Program-made: the position numbers and the translations under genes
Shown here: positions 50,841 to 58,995 of the stretch, piece by piece
Layout: each line of letters starts with the position of its first letter
Position numbering within the stretch: position 1 is the stretch's first letter
Notes under the pieces: model-generated
Database searches by the model: none
Told to the model about the DNA's origin: nothing
The model's input: the letters and a program-made list of their open reading frames with translations, nothing else
Assembly (NCBI RefSeq): GCF_017948455.1
Contig: NZ_JAFFSU010000001.1
Span: forward strand, 930,001-994,000
Direction: 5' to 3'
DNA from: Streptomyces sp. GESEQ-4
Lineage (GTDB): Bacteria; Actinomycetota; Actinomycetes; Streptomycetales; Streptomycetaceae
Length of the DNA: 64,000 nt

Positions 50841-51488
50841 CTACCTGTCTCGTGGGCCGTAGTGGCCGAGGTACATGTCGACGCCACTGGTGATGAGACG
50901 GTCCGTCAGGTCCTCGTCGATGTGCGTGCCGTAGGAGCTGAAGACCATGTGGGGGAAGACCAGGAGCCCGTAGAACTGGACGATCGCCACCTGTAGGTCG
51001 GGGATCTCCAGTCGGCCTTGCTCGGTGAGGGCGCGCAGGGCGCCTGCCACGGCGGGGTGGTGGCTTTCCGTGCCACGGTGTCTCCAGGCCTCGCCCAGCT
51101 CGGGGAAGCGGTGGAGTTCGGCGGCGACGAGGTTGCGGAGAGCCGTGACCTCGTGGTTGGTGCGGACGGCGTGAACCCAGGTGCGGGCCGCTTCGACGAG
51201 GGCGGACCGCAGGTCCTCGGCTTCGGCCAGGCCCTCCAGTGCGGCCGACGACTCACCGGCCAGCGGCTCGTCGAGCGCGCTCGTGATGACGGCGGTGAAC
51301 AGGGCTTCCTTGCTGCCGAAGTGGTTGTAGACGGTCACCTTCGACACGCCCGCCTCGGCGGCAATGGTGTCCATACCGACGCCGAAGCCCTCCCGGAGGA
51401 ACAGCTCACGGGCGGCCCGCACGATGGCCTGCCGCTTGAGCTCCGCGCGGGGTCCGCTGGGGGGCTGCTTGACGCTGTCCACGCTCAT
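50841..51488 (-). CDS. TetR-family regulator of the tandem MFS operon
   Basis: A 215-residue TetR/AcrR protein. The HTH is I-V-R-A-A-R-E-L-F-L-R-E-G-F-G-V-G-M-D-T-I-A-A-E-A-G-V-S-K-V-T-V-Y-N-H-F. The C-terminal domain is AefR-like (W-V-H-A-V-R-T, L-R-N-L-V-A-A-E). It diverges from two MFS genes, and the intervening 112 bp hold repeats typical of a TetR operator, so it probably represses itself and the exporters. Confidence 0.92.
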   Translation of the reverse strand: MSVDSVKQPPSGPRAELKRQAIVRAARELFLREGFGVGMDTIAAEAGVSKVTVYNHFGSKEALFTAVITSALDEPLAGESSAALEGLAEAEDLRSALVEAARTWVHAVRTNHEVTALRNLVAAELHRFPELGEAWRHRGTESHHPAVAGALRALTEQGRLEIPDLQVAIVQFYGLLVFPHMVFSSYGTHIDEDLTDRLITSGVDMYLGHYGPRDR

Positions 51489-51511
51489 GAGCTCGACCCT
51501 AGCACCCACCT

Positions 51512-51557
51512 GAACTGTACGGTTGAGTTCATATGAACTGAACAGTATGGTTCAGTT
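51512..51557. promoter_or_regulatory. TetR operator region with two direct repeats and a central palindrome
   Basis: GAACTGTACGGTTGAGTT (51512-51529) and GAACAGTATGGTTCAGTT (51540-51557) match at 15 of 18 positions, 28 bp apart; each carries an AAC-GTT dyad. Between them AGTTCATATGAACT (51526-51539) is a perfect 14-bp palindrome. The region lies between TetR and the MFS operon. Confidence 0.8.
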
Positions 51558-51600
51558 AGTCGCGCGGTCGAGCGAGACCGTGCACGAGAAAGGGGACCTC

Positions 51601-53175
51601 GTGCCTTCCGTGACTCATGCGGCAACCGCCGTACCGCAGACGGCCGACCCGCCGGGCCGGCGCTGGCTCACCCTCGCCGTCGTGAGCGTGAGCCTGCTGG
51701 TCGTCGGCCTCGACACCACCGTGCTGAACGTCGCCCTGCCCACGCTCGTCGGTGAACTCGGCGCCTCCACCAGCCAGTTGCAGTGGATCGTCGACAGCTA
51801 TGCGCTGATGTCCGGCAGCCTGGTGCTGTTCTGCGGCAGCCTGGCGGACCGGCTCGGCCGTAAGTGGATCTTCATGGCCGGCCTGGCGCTGTTCACGGCA
51901 GCGTCCGTGGTCGCCGCATACGCCGGATCCGTCACCACATTGGTTCTCGCACGTGGCGTCATGGGCGTCGGTGAGGCCCTGATCATGCCCGCCACACTCG
52001 CCGTCATCGGGAACGTCTTCCCGCGCGGCGCCGAACGCACCAAGGCGATCGGCATCTGGTCGGCGGCCGTCGGCGTCGGGACGGTGATCGGGCCGATGGT
52101 CGGAGGCTGGCTGCTGAGCCACTATTGGTGGGGCTCGGTGTTCCTGATCAACCTCCCCATAGGCATCGCGGGCCTCATCGCCGCCGCTCTGCTCGTGCCC
52201 AACTCCCGTGCGCCCGAGGGCGGGCGGCTGGATCCCGCCGGGGCACTGCTGTCCGTGGTGGCCGTGGCAAGCGTGCTCTGGGCGGTCATCGAGGGGCCCG
52301 ACCGCGGCTGGACAAGCCCTGAGGTGCTGGCCGCGTTCGCGGCGGGTGCCCTCCTGCTGGCCGCCTTCCTCGCCTGGCAGCGCAGGGCCGCGTGCCCCAT
52401 GCTGCCGCCCAGGATCTTCAGGCACCGGGCGCTCGCCACGGGCGACCTGCTGGTGCTGCTGGGTGCGTTCGCGCTGATCGGCACGCTGTTCGTGGCCGTG
52501 CAGCACTTCCAGTTCGTGCTCGGATACAGCCCCGGGCAGACAGGGCTCCGGCTCAGCCCGGCCGCGCTCGCGCTGCTGGTCGCCGGACCACTGGCGGGCG
52601 TTCTCACGCCACGCATCGGGATGCGCGCGGTGTCAGCCGTGGGGCTCGCCCTGTTGTGCGCCTCCTCGGCGGTGCTCGCCACCACCGAGGCGACGGACGG
52701 CTACGGCCGGGCTCTCGTGGCGATGCTGCTGCTGGGCGCGGGCGCCGGATTCGTCATCACGGCGACCAGCGACGCCATCGTCGGCTCGCTGCCCGAAACG
52801 GACCTCGGCGTGGGCTCGGCCACCAACAGCGCCGCCATCCAACTCGGCGCGGCGACCGGTGTCGCCGTCATGGGCAGCCTGCTCTCCGACCGTTACCGCA
52901 GCGGTCTCGACGCCAAATCCGTGCCTGTTCCCGAAGGCCTCCTCGACTCCGCGAAAGAGTCCCTGGGCACCGCGCTCGCCCTCGCCGAGCAACTGCCGGG
53001 CGGGGCCGGAAACGCCTTCGCCGAGGCCGCCCGCCGCGCGTTCGTCGATGGCATGGGACCGGCGATGTTCGCCGGGGCCGGGGTCACCGCGGCGGGCGTG
53101 CTCCTCGCCCTCTTCCTCGCCCCGGCCCGCGGCGTGGACCCGACCGGAACAACACACCCGAAGGACCCGTCATGA
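51601..53175 (+). CDS. DHA2-type MFS efflux transporter (first of tandem pair)
   Basis: A 524-residue 14-helix drug exporter. D-T-T-V-L-N-V-A-L-P marks helix 1, S-L-A-D-R-L-G-R-K motif A, and I-G-P-M-V-G-G-W-L-L motif C, which is characteristic of antiporters. A hydrophilic stretch before the last helix is longer than usual (about residues 435-490). The GTG at 51601 is preceded by AAAGGGGA. It ends overlapping the next transporter by ATGA. Confidence 0.93.
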   Translation: MPSVTHAATAVPQTADPPGRRWLTLAVVSVSLLVVGLDTTVLNVALPTLVGELGASTSQLQWIVDSYALMSGSLVLFCGSLADRLGRKWIFMAGLALFTAASVVAAYAGSVTTLVLARGVMGVGEALIMPATLAVIGNVFPRGAERTKAIGIWSAAVGVGTVIGPMVGGWLLSHYWWGSVFLINLPIGIAGLIAAALLVPNSRAPEGGRLDPAGALLSVVAVASVLWAVIEGPDRGWTSPEVLAAFAAGALLLAAFLAWQRRAACPMLPPRIFRHRALATGDLLVLLGAFALIGTLFVAVQHFQFVLGYSPGQTGLRLSPAALALLVAGPLAGVLTPRIGMRAVSAVGLALLCASSAVLATTEATDGYGRALVAMLLLGAGAGFVITATSDAIVGSLPETDLGVGSATNSAAIQLGAATGVAVMGSLLSDRYRSGLDAKSVPVPEGLLDSAKESLGTALALAEQLPGGAGNAFAEAARRAFVDGMGPAMFAGAGVTAAGVLLALFLAPARGVDPTGTTHPKDPS

Positions 53176-54608
53176 CCCACTCCACAGCCGGTGCCCCGCA
53201 CACGGCCGAACACGACCACCACCCGCCCGCCGACCCGCACCGCTGGGCAGCCCTCACGCTGATCTGCGTCGCCCAGTTCATGCTGATCCTCGACGTCACC
53301 GTCGTGAACGTCGCCCTGCCCGACATGGCGTCCGACCTGGACCTCGGCCGGGAGACCCTGACGTGGGTGGTCACCGCCTACACCCTCTGCTTCGGCGGGC
53401 TGATGCTGCTCGGCGGCCGACTCGCCGACGCCCTCGGCGCCCGTCGCACCCTGCTCGCCGGACTCGTGCTCTTCACGGCCGCCTCACTGGTCACCGGTCT
53501 CGCCCAGAACGCCCCGACGCTGCTCGGCGGCCGGATCGGCCAGGGCGTCGGCGCCGCCCTGCTGTCCCCGGCCGCGCTCTCCATCGTCACCACCACTTTC
53601 CACGGCACCGAACGCAACAAGGCGCTCGGTGTCTGGGCGGCGATCGGCGGCACCGGCTCGGCGGCCGGCGTACTCCTCGGCGGAGCCCTGACCGACGGAC
53701 CCGGCTGGCAATGGGTGTTCTACATCAACGTGCCCGTCGGGCTGCTCCTGCTGCTCGCCCTGCCCGCCTTCGTCCCTGCCCGCGCTCCGCAGCCCGCACG
53801 ACTCGACATCCCCGGCGCGCTGCTCGTCACCGCGGGCACCGCAGCCCTGATCTATGGCTTGGTCAAGGCGGGGGACGCCGGATGGGCGGACGCTTCGACC
53901 CTGCTGCCGCTGGCCGGTGCGGTACTCGCCTATGCGGCCTTCGCGCTGGTCGAGCGGGCCAGCCGGGCTCCGCTGATGGATCTTCGGATGTTCACCCGCC
54001 GACCGGTGCTCGCCGGTGCCTTCCTGATGCTGATCGCCACCGCCCTGCTGATCGCGTTCTTCTTCCTCGGGTCGGTGTATCTCCAGCACGTTCGCGGCTT
54101 CAGCCCGCTGCGGACCGGGCTGGCGTTCCTGCCCGTCGCCGTGGCCACCGGCATCGGCGCCCACCTCGGGTCCCGGCTCGTGGGCCGGATCGGCAGCCGC
54201 CCGACCGCTGTCGCGGGCATGCTCGTCGCCACCGCAGGAACCATTCCCCTGACCCAGTTGTCGGAGACCGGCAGCGTGTACGCCGGGCTCCTGCCCGGCT
54301 TCGTGATCGCCTCGTTCGGCATCGGCGCGGTGTTCGTCACCGCCACGACGACCGCGCTGGCCATGGTGGAGCCCCGGGAGGCGGGGCTCGCCTCGGGAGT
54401 CGTCAACACCTTCCACGAGGTGGGTGGCTCGATCGGCGTCGCCGTCGTCTCGACCGTCGCGGCTTCCGGCTTCGAGCGAGGCGCGGTGGGTGGCTTCGCC
54501 GACGCGTTCACGGTGTGTGCGGTGGCGGCCGCCGTCAGCGCCGTCGTGACCCTGGGCCTCGTACCGCGTGGCAAACCGCAGTCGACCGGCGGCCCGCACG
54601 TGCACTGA
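53172..54608 (+). CDS. DHA2-type MFS efflux transporter (second of tandem pair)
   Basis: A 478-residue 14-helix exporter. It has a His-rich N-terminus (T-A-E-H-D-H-H-P-P), D-V-T-V-V-N-V-A-L-P, motif A G-G-R-L-A-D-A-L-G-A-R-R and motif C-like G-V-L-L-G-G-A-L-T. It is not a close copy of its partner. Two different 14-helix exporters under one TetR could act on different substrates or as a complex, which is inference. A strong hairpin lies downstream. Confidence 0.93.
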   Translation: MTHSTAGAPHTAEHDHHPPADPHRWAALTLICVAQFMLILDVTVVNVALPDMASDLDLGRETLTWVVTAYTLCFGGLMLLGGRLADALGARRTLLAGLVLFTAASLVTGLAQNAPTLLGGRIGQGVGAALLSPAALSIVTTTFHGTERNKALGVWAAIGGTGSAAGVLLGGALTDGPGWQWVFYINVPVGLLLLLALPAFVPARAPQPARLDIPGALLVTAGTAALIYGLVKAGDAGWADASTLLPLAGAVLAYAAFALVERASRAPLMDLRMFTRRPVLAGAFLMLIATALLIAFFFLGSVYLQHVRGFSPLRTGLAFLPVAVATGIGAHLGSRLVGRIGSRPTAVAGMLVATAGTIPLTQLSETGSVYAGLLPGFVIASFGIGAVFVTATTTALAMVEPREAGLASGVVNTFHEVGGSIGVAVVSTVAASGFERGAVGGFADAFTVCAVAAAVSAVVTLGLVPRGKPQSTGGPHVH

Positions 54609-54915
54609 CCCGGGCAACAAGGCCCGAGAGTTCCTCCGGTGCCGGGGAGCCGCAACGGTCGCACTCTGCCGCAGCCCCCGGCCACCGGCGCCCCGACTCA
54701 ATGGGCGTGGCCATCCTCCGCATGGCCGGCTTCTTCACCGCCCGGCCACGGGTGTGGAACTTCGCCCATGACGACCAATTGGTCAGGACCCGAGAATGAA
54801 GCGACTGTGACCGCGTGAAGCGGCGGCAGGCCGGGGGCCGCTGATTGGCCCCCGGCCTGCCTGCCACCTGCAGGGATAGAATCTGGCCACTACGAACGCC
54901 TCGGAAGGGGCAACG
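54609..54915. terminator. Gap with strong hairpin after the MFS pair
   Basis: No gene is seen here. GGCAGGCCGGGGGCC (54825-54839) and GGCCCCCGGCCTGCC (54847-54861) form a perfect 15-bp stem with a 7-base loop. It probably ends the MFS transcript and insulates the DUF5959 locus. Confidence 0.75.
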
Positions 54916-55349
54916 ATGGCACAAGGGCCGATCGACCTGATCCGCCTGGTCGGCGGAGGCAATAGCGTCGTCCTTCGGGTCACGGGAAGGGAGACCGGGG
55001 GGGGGTGCGCACGACCGACGTGCTGACGAGCCAGTTCGTGGTCGACACGCCGTTCATCAGCGGAACCCTCAATGACTGGTTGTTTCCTGCTGACTTGACC
55101 GAATGGCAGGAATGTCTCGACGCACTCGATGCCGGACAGGCCATCACCTGGCGTGAGGCCGCACGAGGCCCCTCCCTGTCGATCGAACGCGATGAGGCCG
55201 ACGAGCGACTCCGCGTCACCATCAGGGACAATGTGATGACTCTGACAACGGTGACCGTGACGGTACCGCTGGCAGACTCCTGGTTCGACGACGCCTACGA
55301 CCGCCTCGAACAAGTCTGGAAGACCTTGCCCCCGACCGAAGGCGACTGA
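54916..55349 (+). pseudogene. DUF5959-like gene frameshifted at a run of nine G
   Basis: An ATG at 54916 opens M-A-Q-G-P-I-D-L-I-R-L-V-G-G-G-N-S-V-V-L-R-V-T-G-R, typical of actinobacterial DUF5959 proteins. At 54997-55005 there are nine G residues, after which this frame soon ends. The other frame (from a GTG at 55005) continues with the expected remainder, including P-F-I-S-G-T-L, W-Q-E-C-L-D-A-L-D-A-G and a stop at 55349. A tract of 10 or 7 G would restore one frame. It may be a pseudogene, a slippage-controlled gene or a sequencing error. Confidence 0.7.
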
Positions 55350-55734
55350 AGCCCGGACCGACCAGCACCTTGCACACGTCGTTCGTGATGCGGCGGACAT
55401 CGTGAGCGGAGTTCTCTCTCCGAGCACGAGCACGGGAAGAGCGGCAGAACATCCGCCCACCCACCCAGCATCGCCGTAGTGGTGGCCCTTCGGCCGGATC
55501 AGTGCGCGGTGGCCGCGCCAAGGCCGTCGCCGTCTCCCTGATGACCTTCGCCTGCTCCTCCAGCCGCAGCGCCTCTTCGAAGTGCCTGGCGTCCTGCCCG
55601 CGCCCTTCATGGGCAGGAATGTCACGAAGATGCCGCCCGTCCGCAGGACTTCGCCCAGGCGTCGCGCCTCCGGCTCCGTGAGCGGCAAAAGATTCGATAC
55701 GCCTGTAACCCGTGATGTTTGTGATGCGACATCC
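55350..55734. other. Non-coding or decayed region
   Basis: Several short frames are open on both strands, but none has a convincing start, family or codon pattern. A leftward stretch near 55590-55700 (L-P-L-T-E-P-E-A-R-R-L-G-E-V-L-R) looks protein-like and loses its frame near 55600, so it may be another remnant of unknown type. Confidence 0.35.
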
Positions 55735-55781
55735 GCTCGGTCAGTCGGGAGGCCAGAAGCTGGCCTCCCGACTGACCGAGC
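55735..55781. repeat. Perfect 22-bp inverted repeat with 3-base loop
   Basis: Arms at 55735-55756 (GCTCGGTCAGTCGGGAGGCC plus AG) and 55760-55781 are exactly complementary around AAG. The stem is longer than normal terminators, and no T-run follows. It lies between remnants, so it could be a terminator, a recombination-prone palindrome or the trace of a small mobile element. Confidence 0.85.
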
Positions 55782-55879
55782 AAACGGTGGAGCCCCATGG
55801 GCCAAGTGGACCAAAGTGTCCCTGTGCGCCGGAGATGCGCGGTCGTGCGCCGCAGGGTTCGTCGCCCGAGTCACCACCC

Positions 55880-56108
55880 GCAACCGGTTGCCGCTGGACT
55901 ACTCGGTGGCCAGCCTGCGGGTCGTGGACTTCCTGATCGACGGGCTGCGCAGGGTGGGGCCGAACGCGAGCGGATGCGGGACACGCTGTTCGGGCTCGGC
56001 GCCTACGTCGGCGAGGTGCTCGTGCGTTGCGCGAGGGCGTGTGGGTGGATTTCGACGCCGACCAGCGCGCCTACTTCGGCCAGCCGTCGGGTGCGGATGC
56101 ATTCACCA
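55880..56108 (+). pseudogene. Remnant of an uncharacterised actinobacterial protein
   Basis: Pieces in three frames read like one protein: L-P-L-D-Y-S-V-A-S-L-R-V-V-D-F-L-I-D-G-L-R (about 55887-55950), then E-R-E-R-M-R-D-T-L-F-G-L-G-A-Y-V-G-E-V-L-V (about 55966-56028), then E-G-V-W-V-D-F-D-A-D-Q-R-A-Y-F-G-Q-P (about 56035-56088). Such a chain (I recall similar uncharacterised Streptomyces proteins) is broken by at least two frameshifts. No function is known. Confidence 0.6.
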
Positions 56109-56184
56109 CAAGGGCGGGCCCGCCGTGCGGAACATCGCACGGCGGGCCCCGCCGCGGATATCCCTGAACAAAGTGAGGTGTGAC

Positions 56185-56631
56185 ATGGCGGAGCACGCCG
56201 GCGGACGGCGCCGCATTCCCGGACTGCTGCTGCGTATGGTTCCGGAGTCCCGGGCCGGCATCGAGACCATCTCCGGCCTCCCGGCGGAGCAGGCCGTCAG
56301 CGCGGATCTGGACTGGTTCGACCTCTACGACTTCCTGCGCGACGTCGTCTTCCGGGGCGTCGTCCGCCCGGCGCTCCAGGCGCCGGTCAAGGACACAGAG
56401 CTGCTCGCCCGGTGCGCGGAGATCACCGAGACCTTGCTGCTGGACCCCGTCCCGTCCGTGAGCTCTGCCGCGTACTTCCAGCTCGTGGAGCCGCTCTTCG
56501 GCAGCGAGGAACTCCTGGGCGCGGCCGTTCCGCTGATGCGGCCGGAAACCCTCCGGCTCACCCTGAGCGAACTGGACCCCGACCTGCTGTCAGCTCCGAC
56601 GCGTGATGCGTTGGCGGAATTCCTGCAGTGA
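56185..56631 (+). CDS. Hypothetical acidic protein
   Basis: A 148-residue protein with no recognised family. After a basic start (H-A-G-G-R-R-R-I-P-G-L-L-L-R-M-V) it is acidic and helical in appearance: A-D-L-D-W-F-D-L-Y-D-F-L-R-D-V, L-F-G-S-E-E-L-L-G and L-S-E-L-D-P-D-L-L. There is no signal peptide or membrane helix. It sits among RHS, SUKH and DUF5959 remnants, so an immunity-type role is conceivable, but this rests on position only. AGTGAGGTG precedes the ATG by seven bases. Confidence 0.5.
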   Translation: MAEHAGGRRRIPGLLLRMVPESRAGIETISGLPAEQAVSADLDWFDLYDFLRDVVFRGVVRPALQAPVKDTELLARCAEITETLLLDPVPSVSSAAYFQLVEPLFGSEELLGAAVPLMRPETLRLTLSELDPDLLSAPTRDALAEFLQ

Positions 56632-56852
56632 TCGGGATGATCGAGTTCGCGGACATCGTCCGAGTCTGGCTCCAGACGGAGACGGATCTCTTCGACTTCC
56701 TCCCCAAGGTGCATATTCCGGACACCGTGACGGTCACGTGGTGCAGCGTCGTCACGGGGCGGGAAACACCGTCCCAATGCCGAACACCCCTTAGCGGAAG
56801 GGGCGGAGCGTCATTCCTGACTCCGCCCCTTCCGGCCGTTTCCAGTAAATGA
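56628..56852 (+). CDS. Possible small hypothetical protein, coupled to previous gene
   Basis: A GTG at 56628 overlaps the previous stop. The 74-codon frame starts M-I-G-M-I-E-F-A-D-I-V-R-V-W-L-Q-T-E-T-D-L-F-D-F-L, which looks coding for about 40 residues. The second half coincides with a strong terminator hairpin and looks non-coding. It may be the truncated start of a longer gene. Confidence 0.3.
   Translation: MIGMIEFADIVRVWLQTETDLFDFLPKVHIPDTVTVTWCSVVTGRETPSQCRTPLSGRGGASFLTPPLPAVSSK
56795..56834 (+). terminator. Strong hairpin terminator
   Basis: CGGAAGGGGCGGAG and CTCCGCCCCTTCCG form a perfect 14-bp stem with a 12-base loop. It lies about 165 bp beyond the stop of the 148-residue hypothetical gene and before the SUKH remnant. 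Confidence 0.75.
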
Positions 56853-56869
56853 CATTCATCGAGGTCCAG

Positions 56870-57125
56870 ATGTGGATCGATCGACTGGTGGAAGTCACTC
56901 ATTAGGAGCCGCGTCAGGCGGAGATGTCCTGGGGGTGAGACCGAGGAACGTGTCGGTCTGTCGCTGCCCGAGGACTGCAAGCGCCTTGCCGCGGTCTTCG
57001 ACAAGGGGCTCTTCTCCGGCTTCCTGCAGATCCTTTTTCTCGATCGAAAGTGTGCGGGAGAGGGCTCGGTCGCCGATGTGCAAACGTCCGGTGGAATGGC
57101 CTCGACGTTCGGCATGATCCGCTGA
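56870..57125 (+). pseudogene. SUKH/SMI1-KNR4 family immunity protein remnant
   Basis: An ATG at 56870 opens M-W-I-D-R-L-V-E-V-T-H, followed by in-frame TAG and TGA codons and a frameshift. The continuation from 56943 reads E-E-R-V-G-L-S-L-P-E-D-C-K-R-L-A-A-V-F and F-S-G-F-L-Q-I-L, the SUKH core (normally L-P-x-D-Y-K-R-L). The gene ends early at 57125. SUKH proteins usually neutralise polymorphic toxins, which fits the RHS remnant nearby. Confidence 0.75.
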
Positions 57126-57173
57126 GCTAATCTCGGCGCAGGCCGCCCCGTTCACGCGACGTGGAGGTTGATT

Positions 57174-57677
57174 GTGCGGAATGTTAGGTTTGCCCAAATC
57201 GCAGCCATGGCCTTGTGGGCTGCCATGCCATTCGGGACTACAGCGTGTATTGCCCCCGATGCCAGATATGAACCGGTGCCTATCCCGGAACCGATGAAGT
57301 CCGGCGAGCTGACGGGAGACTGGAAGGGCTGGCGGGGGAGCGCGCTGGATCTTGACTCCGGCGGACGGGTGACTGTGACAAACCTCGACGGGCAGTCCTG
57401 GGACTTCGACGACGGCTGGCGGATGACGGGAAAGGGGACCTGGCAACTAGAGCGGAACGTCCTCGTCGTCTCGGTCAAAGCGAACGACGTGACGGAAAGG
57501 CCCAGATCCGTCGACGAACCCGGCGTGCCCCTGCCGAACCTGAATCCGGAGGAATTCCCCAAGGAATACCGCTGGCAGTTCAAGGCGCGGCATGGCGAGA
57601 AGGGCCGCCTGGAGATCTACTTCTTCACCGGCGACCCGGACACCCGGGATGCGTACGTCATGTGGCAGGCGGGCTGA
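57174..57677 (+). CDS. Putative lipoprotein, unknown function
   Basis: A 167-residue protein. The N-terminus R-N-V-R-F-A-Q followed by a hydrophobic stretch and G-T-T-A-C is a lipoprotein signal. The mature part repeats beta-type patterns (L-T-G-D-W-K-G-W-R-G, L-D-L-D-S-G-G-R-V-T-V-T-N-L-D, G-T-W-Q-L-E-R) that resemble a small lipocalin-like barrel. A GTG start follows GGAGG at six bases; an earlier TTG at 57168 is less likely. The gene is intact among broken neighbours. Confidence 0.7.
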   Translation: MRNVRFAQIAAMALWAAMPFGTTACIAPDARYEPVPIPEPMKSGELTGDWKGWRGSALDLDSGGRVTVTNLDGQSWDFDDGWRMTGKGTWQLERNVLVVSVKANDVTERPRSVDEPGVPLPNLNPEEFPKEYRWQFKARHGEKGRLEIYFFTGDPDTRDAYVMWQAG

Positions 57678-57862
57678 TCGCGGCCTCGAACCACGCCGTC
57701 TTGCCATTCTCGGGCACCAGACTCCCGCCCCACTTGTCCGTCACCGCGCCCGCCAGGTGCAGTCCCGCCCGGACCGCGCCGGCGGGAACTGCTGGAACAG
57801 CACGGGGTGTTGAGGGCTGCCGTCCGTGACCTCCAGCCGCACCACCTCCGGCTGACGCAGGA
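57658..57862 (-). pseudogene. Remnant of an anti-sigma-factor-like ATP-binding protein
   Basis: Leftward reading gives P-E-V-V-R-L-E-V-T-D-G-S-P in one frame and, after a frameshift near 57780, A-G-L-H-L-A-G-A-V-T-D-K-W-G-G-S-L-V and G-K-T-A-W-F-E. This is the C-terminal part of HATPase_c/RsbW-like regulators (G-R-G-L-x-L-V in intact ones). The N-terminal half is missing. It overlaps the 3' end of the lipoprotein gene by 20 bp on the other strand. Confidence 0.7.
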
Positions 57863-57873
57863 TCAACAGCGGG

Positions 57874-58116
57874 ATGAAGGCATGCAGCCACTACCGGTTC
57901 AACGTCAGGCGCTGGGCCGCCCAGTCCGGCACCTACGACATGGGCTGCCGCGAGCGCGACCCCGGCCTGAACCGCTTCACCACCCGGGACATGTACGACG
58001 GCGCCCTCGCCGACATGAACCTCGGTGTCGAGCCGTACACCGGTAACCGGTACGCCGTCACCGGCGGCAACCCCACCTCTGGCATCGAATTCGACGGCCA
58101 TGGCTGGCTCAACAAC
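57874..58116 (+). pseudogene. RHS-repeat core fragment
   Basis: The frame reads H-Y-R-F-N-V-R-R-W, S-G-T-Y-D-M-G-C-R-E-R-D-P-G-L-N-R-F-T-T-R-D and Y-T-G-N-R-Y-A-V-T-G-G-N-P-T-S-G-I-E. This is the RHS-associated core (Y-D-x-G-x-R-x-Y-D-P) that precedes a C-terminal toxin in large secreted RHS proteins. Only about 80 residues remain. The N-terminal repeats and the toxin tip are lost. Confidence 0.8.
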
Positions 58117-58254
58117 ACGGCAGTCTGGACCAGTCCGGCTGCCCCAGCTCGTACCGGGATCGTAGCGGGCAGCCACGTTCAGCCCGGATCGAGGGCCGTC
58201 AGCCCAGTCCATGGCGAGAGCGGCCGGGCGGCGCATGGGCGACTCCAGGGGAAG

Positions 58255-58273
58255 TTAGGTCAGCCTTACCCGG
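58255..58273. promoter_or_regulatory. Weak DmdR/IdeR-like iron box
   Basis: TTAGGTCAGCCTTACCCGG matches about 13 of 19 positions of the actinobacterial iron box (TTAGGTTAGGCTAACCTAA). It lies about 75 bp upstream of the TetR remnant with no iron gene near. It may be a leftover of a lost gene or chance. Confidence 0.3.
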
Positions 58274-58346
58274 GCTACTCTGGCGACCTCTCCTCTTAAA
58301 GTCAACACGCGTGAAGTTCAAGGTGTGCTGCTAGCCTCGGGCTCCG

Positions 58347-58559
58347 ATGAGCAGCGACGATCCCCCGGTCCGGCGCCGGCCGACCCACCGCAAGGGGCGC
58401 GCCACCCTCACCCGCGAGTCGGTCGGGCGGGCCGCGCTGGACTTCCTGGGCCGCCGCGGCCCGGCCGAACTGACCATGCGCTCACTGGCAGCAGATCTCG
58501 GCGTCTCGCCCCGGGCGCTGTACAACTACGTCGAGGACCGCCGAGATCTGATCGCGCTA
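58347..58559 (+). pseudogene. N-terminal half of a TetR regulator, cut by rearrangement
   Basis: An ATG at 58347 opens a TetR HTH: T-L-T-R-E-S-V-G-R-A-A-L-D-F-L and L-T-M-R-S-L-A-A-D-L-G-V-S-P-R-A-L-Y-N-Y-V-E-D-R-R-D-L-I. At about 58559 similarity ends. The following DNA is the C-terminal half of a TetR protein on the other strand. The two halves fit together as one protein, so an inversion is the simplest cause. Confidence 0.8.
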
Positions 58560-58995
58560 TCCCGTCGACGAGGATGTCCAGCGCGAACTCGAACAGCGCG
58601 TCGGGCGGGGCGGGTTCGAGCTCGCCGAGCCGGTTCAGGTGGGGCAGTTCCGCTGCCGTCGCCGGGCGCAGCCACGGCGGCGGCAGCTGTTCGAGGTCGG
58701 CGGGGTCCAGGTGGGCGGGCGGCCGGTCGTACAGGCTGTCCTGCAGTTCCACGAACCCCACCACCAGCCGGATGGACTCCATGCACGCGAGGTAGGCGTC
58801 CCCCAACGGCAGCCCGACACCGGTGAAGAAGCCGATCAGATCGTCCACATTGCGCAGCATGACCGGATGGCGGGCCATGGTGACGTTCTCGCGCAGGGCG
58901 AGGGTGGTCATGCCGGGGTGGCGCCGGTAGTGGGCCCGCAGGTCGCGGCAGAACGCGCGCAGGCTCTCGCGCCACCGGTCCGGATCGGCGTCGAG
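58560..58995 (-). pseudogene. C-terminal half of the TetR regulator, inverted
   Basis: Leftward reading gives D-P-D-R-W-R-E-S-L-R-A-F-C-R-D-L-R followed by H-Y-R-R-H-P-G-M-T-T-L-A-L-R-E-N, then L-I-G-F-F-T-G-V-G-L and F-A-L-D-I-L-V-D-G-I-A. This is the ligand-binding domain of tetracycline-repressor-like proteins. It joins exactly where the + strand half stops, in opposite orientation. Its upstream end is fused to the truncated CopC/CopD gene. Confidence 0.8.
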
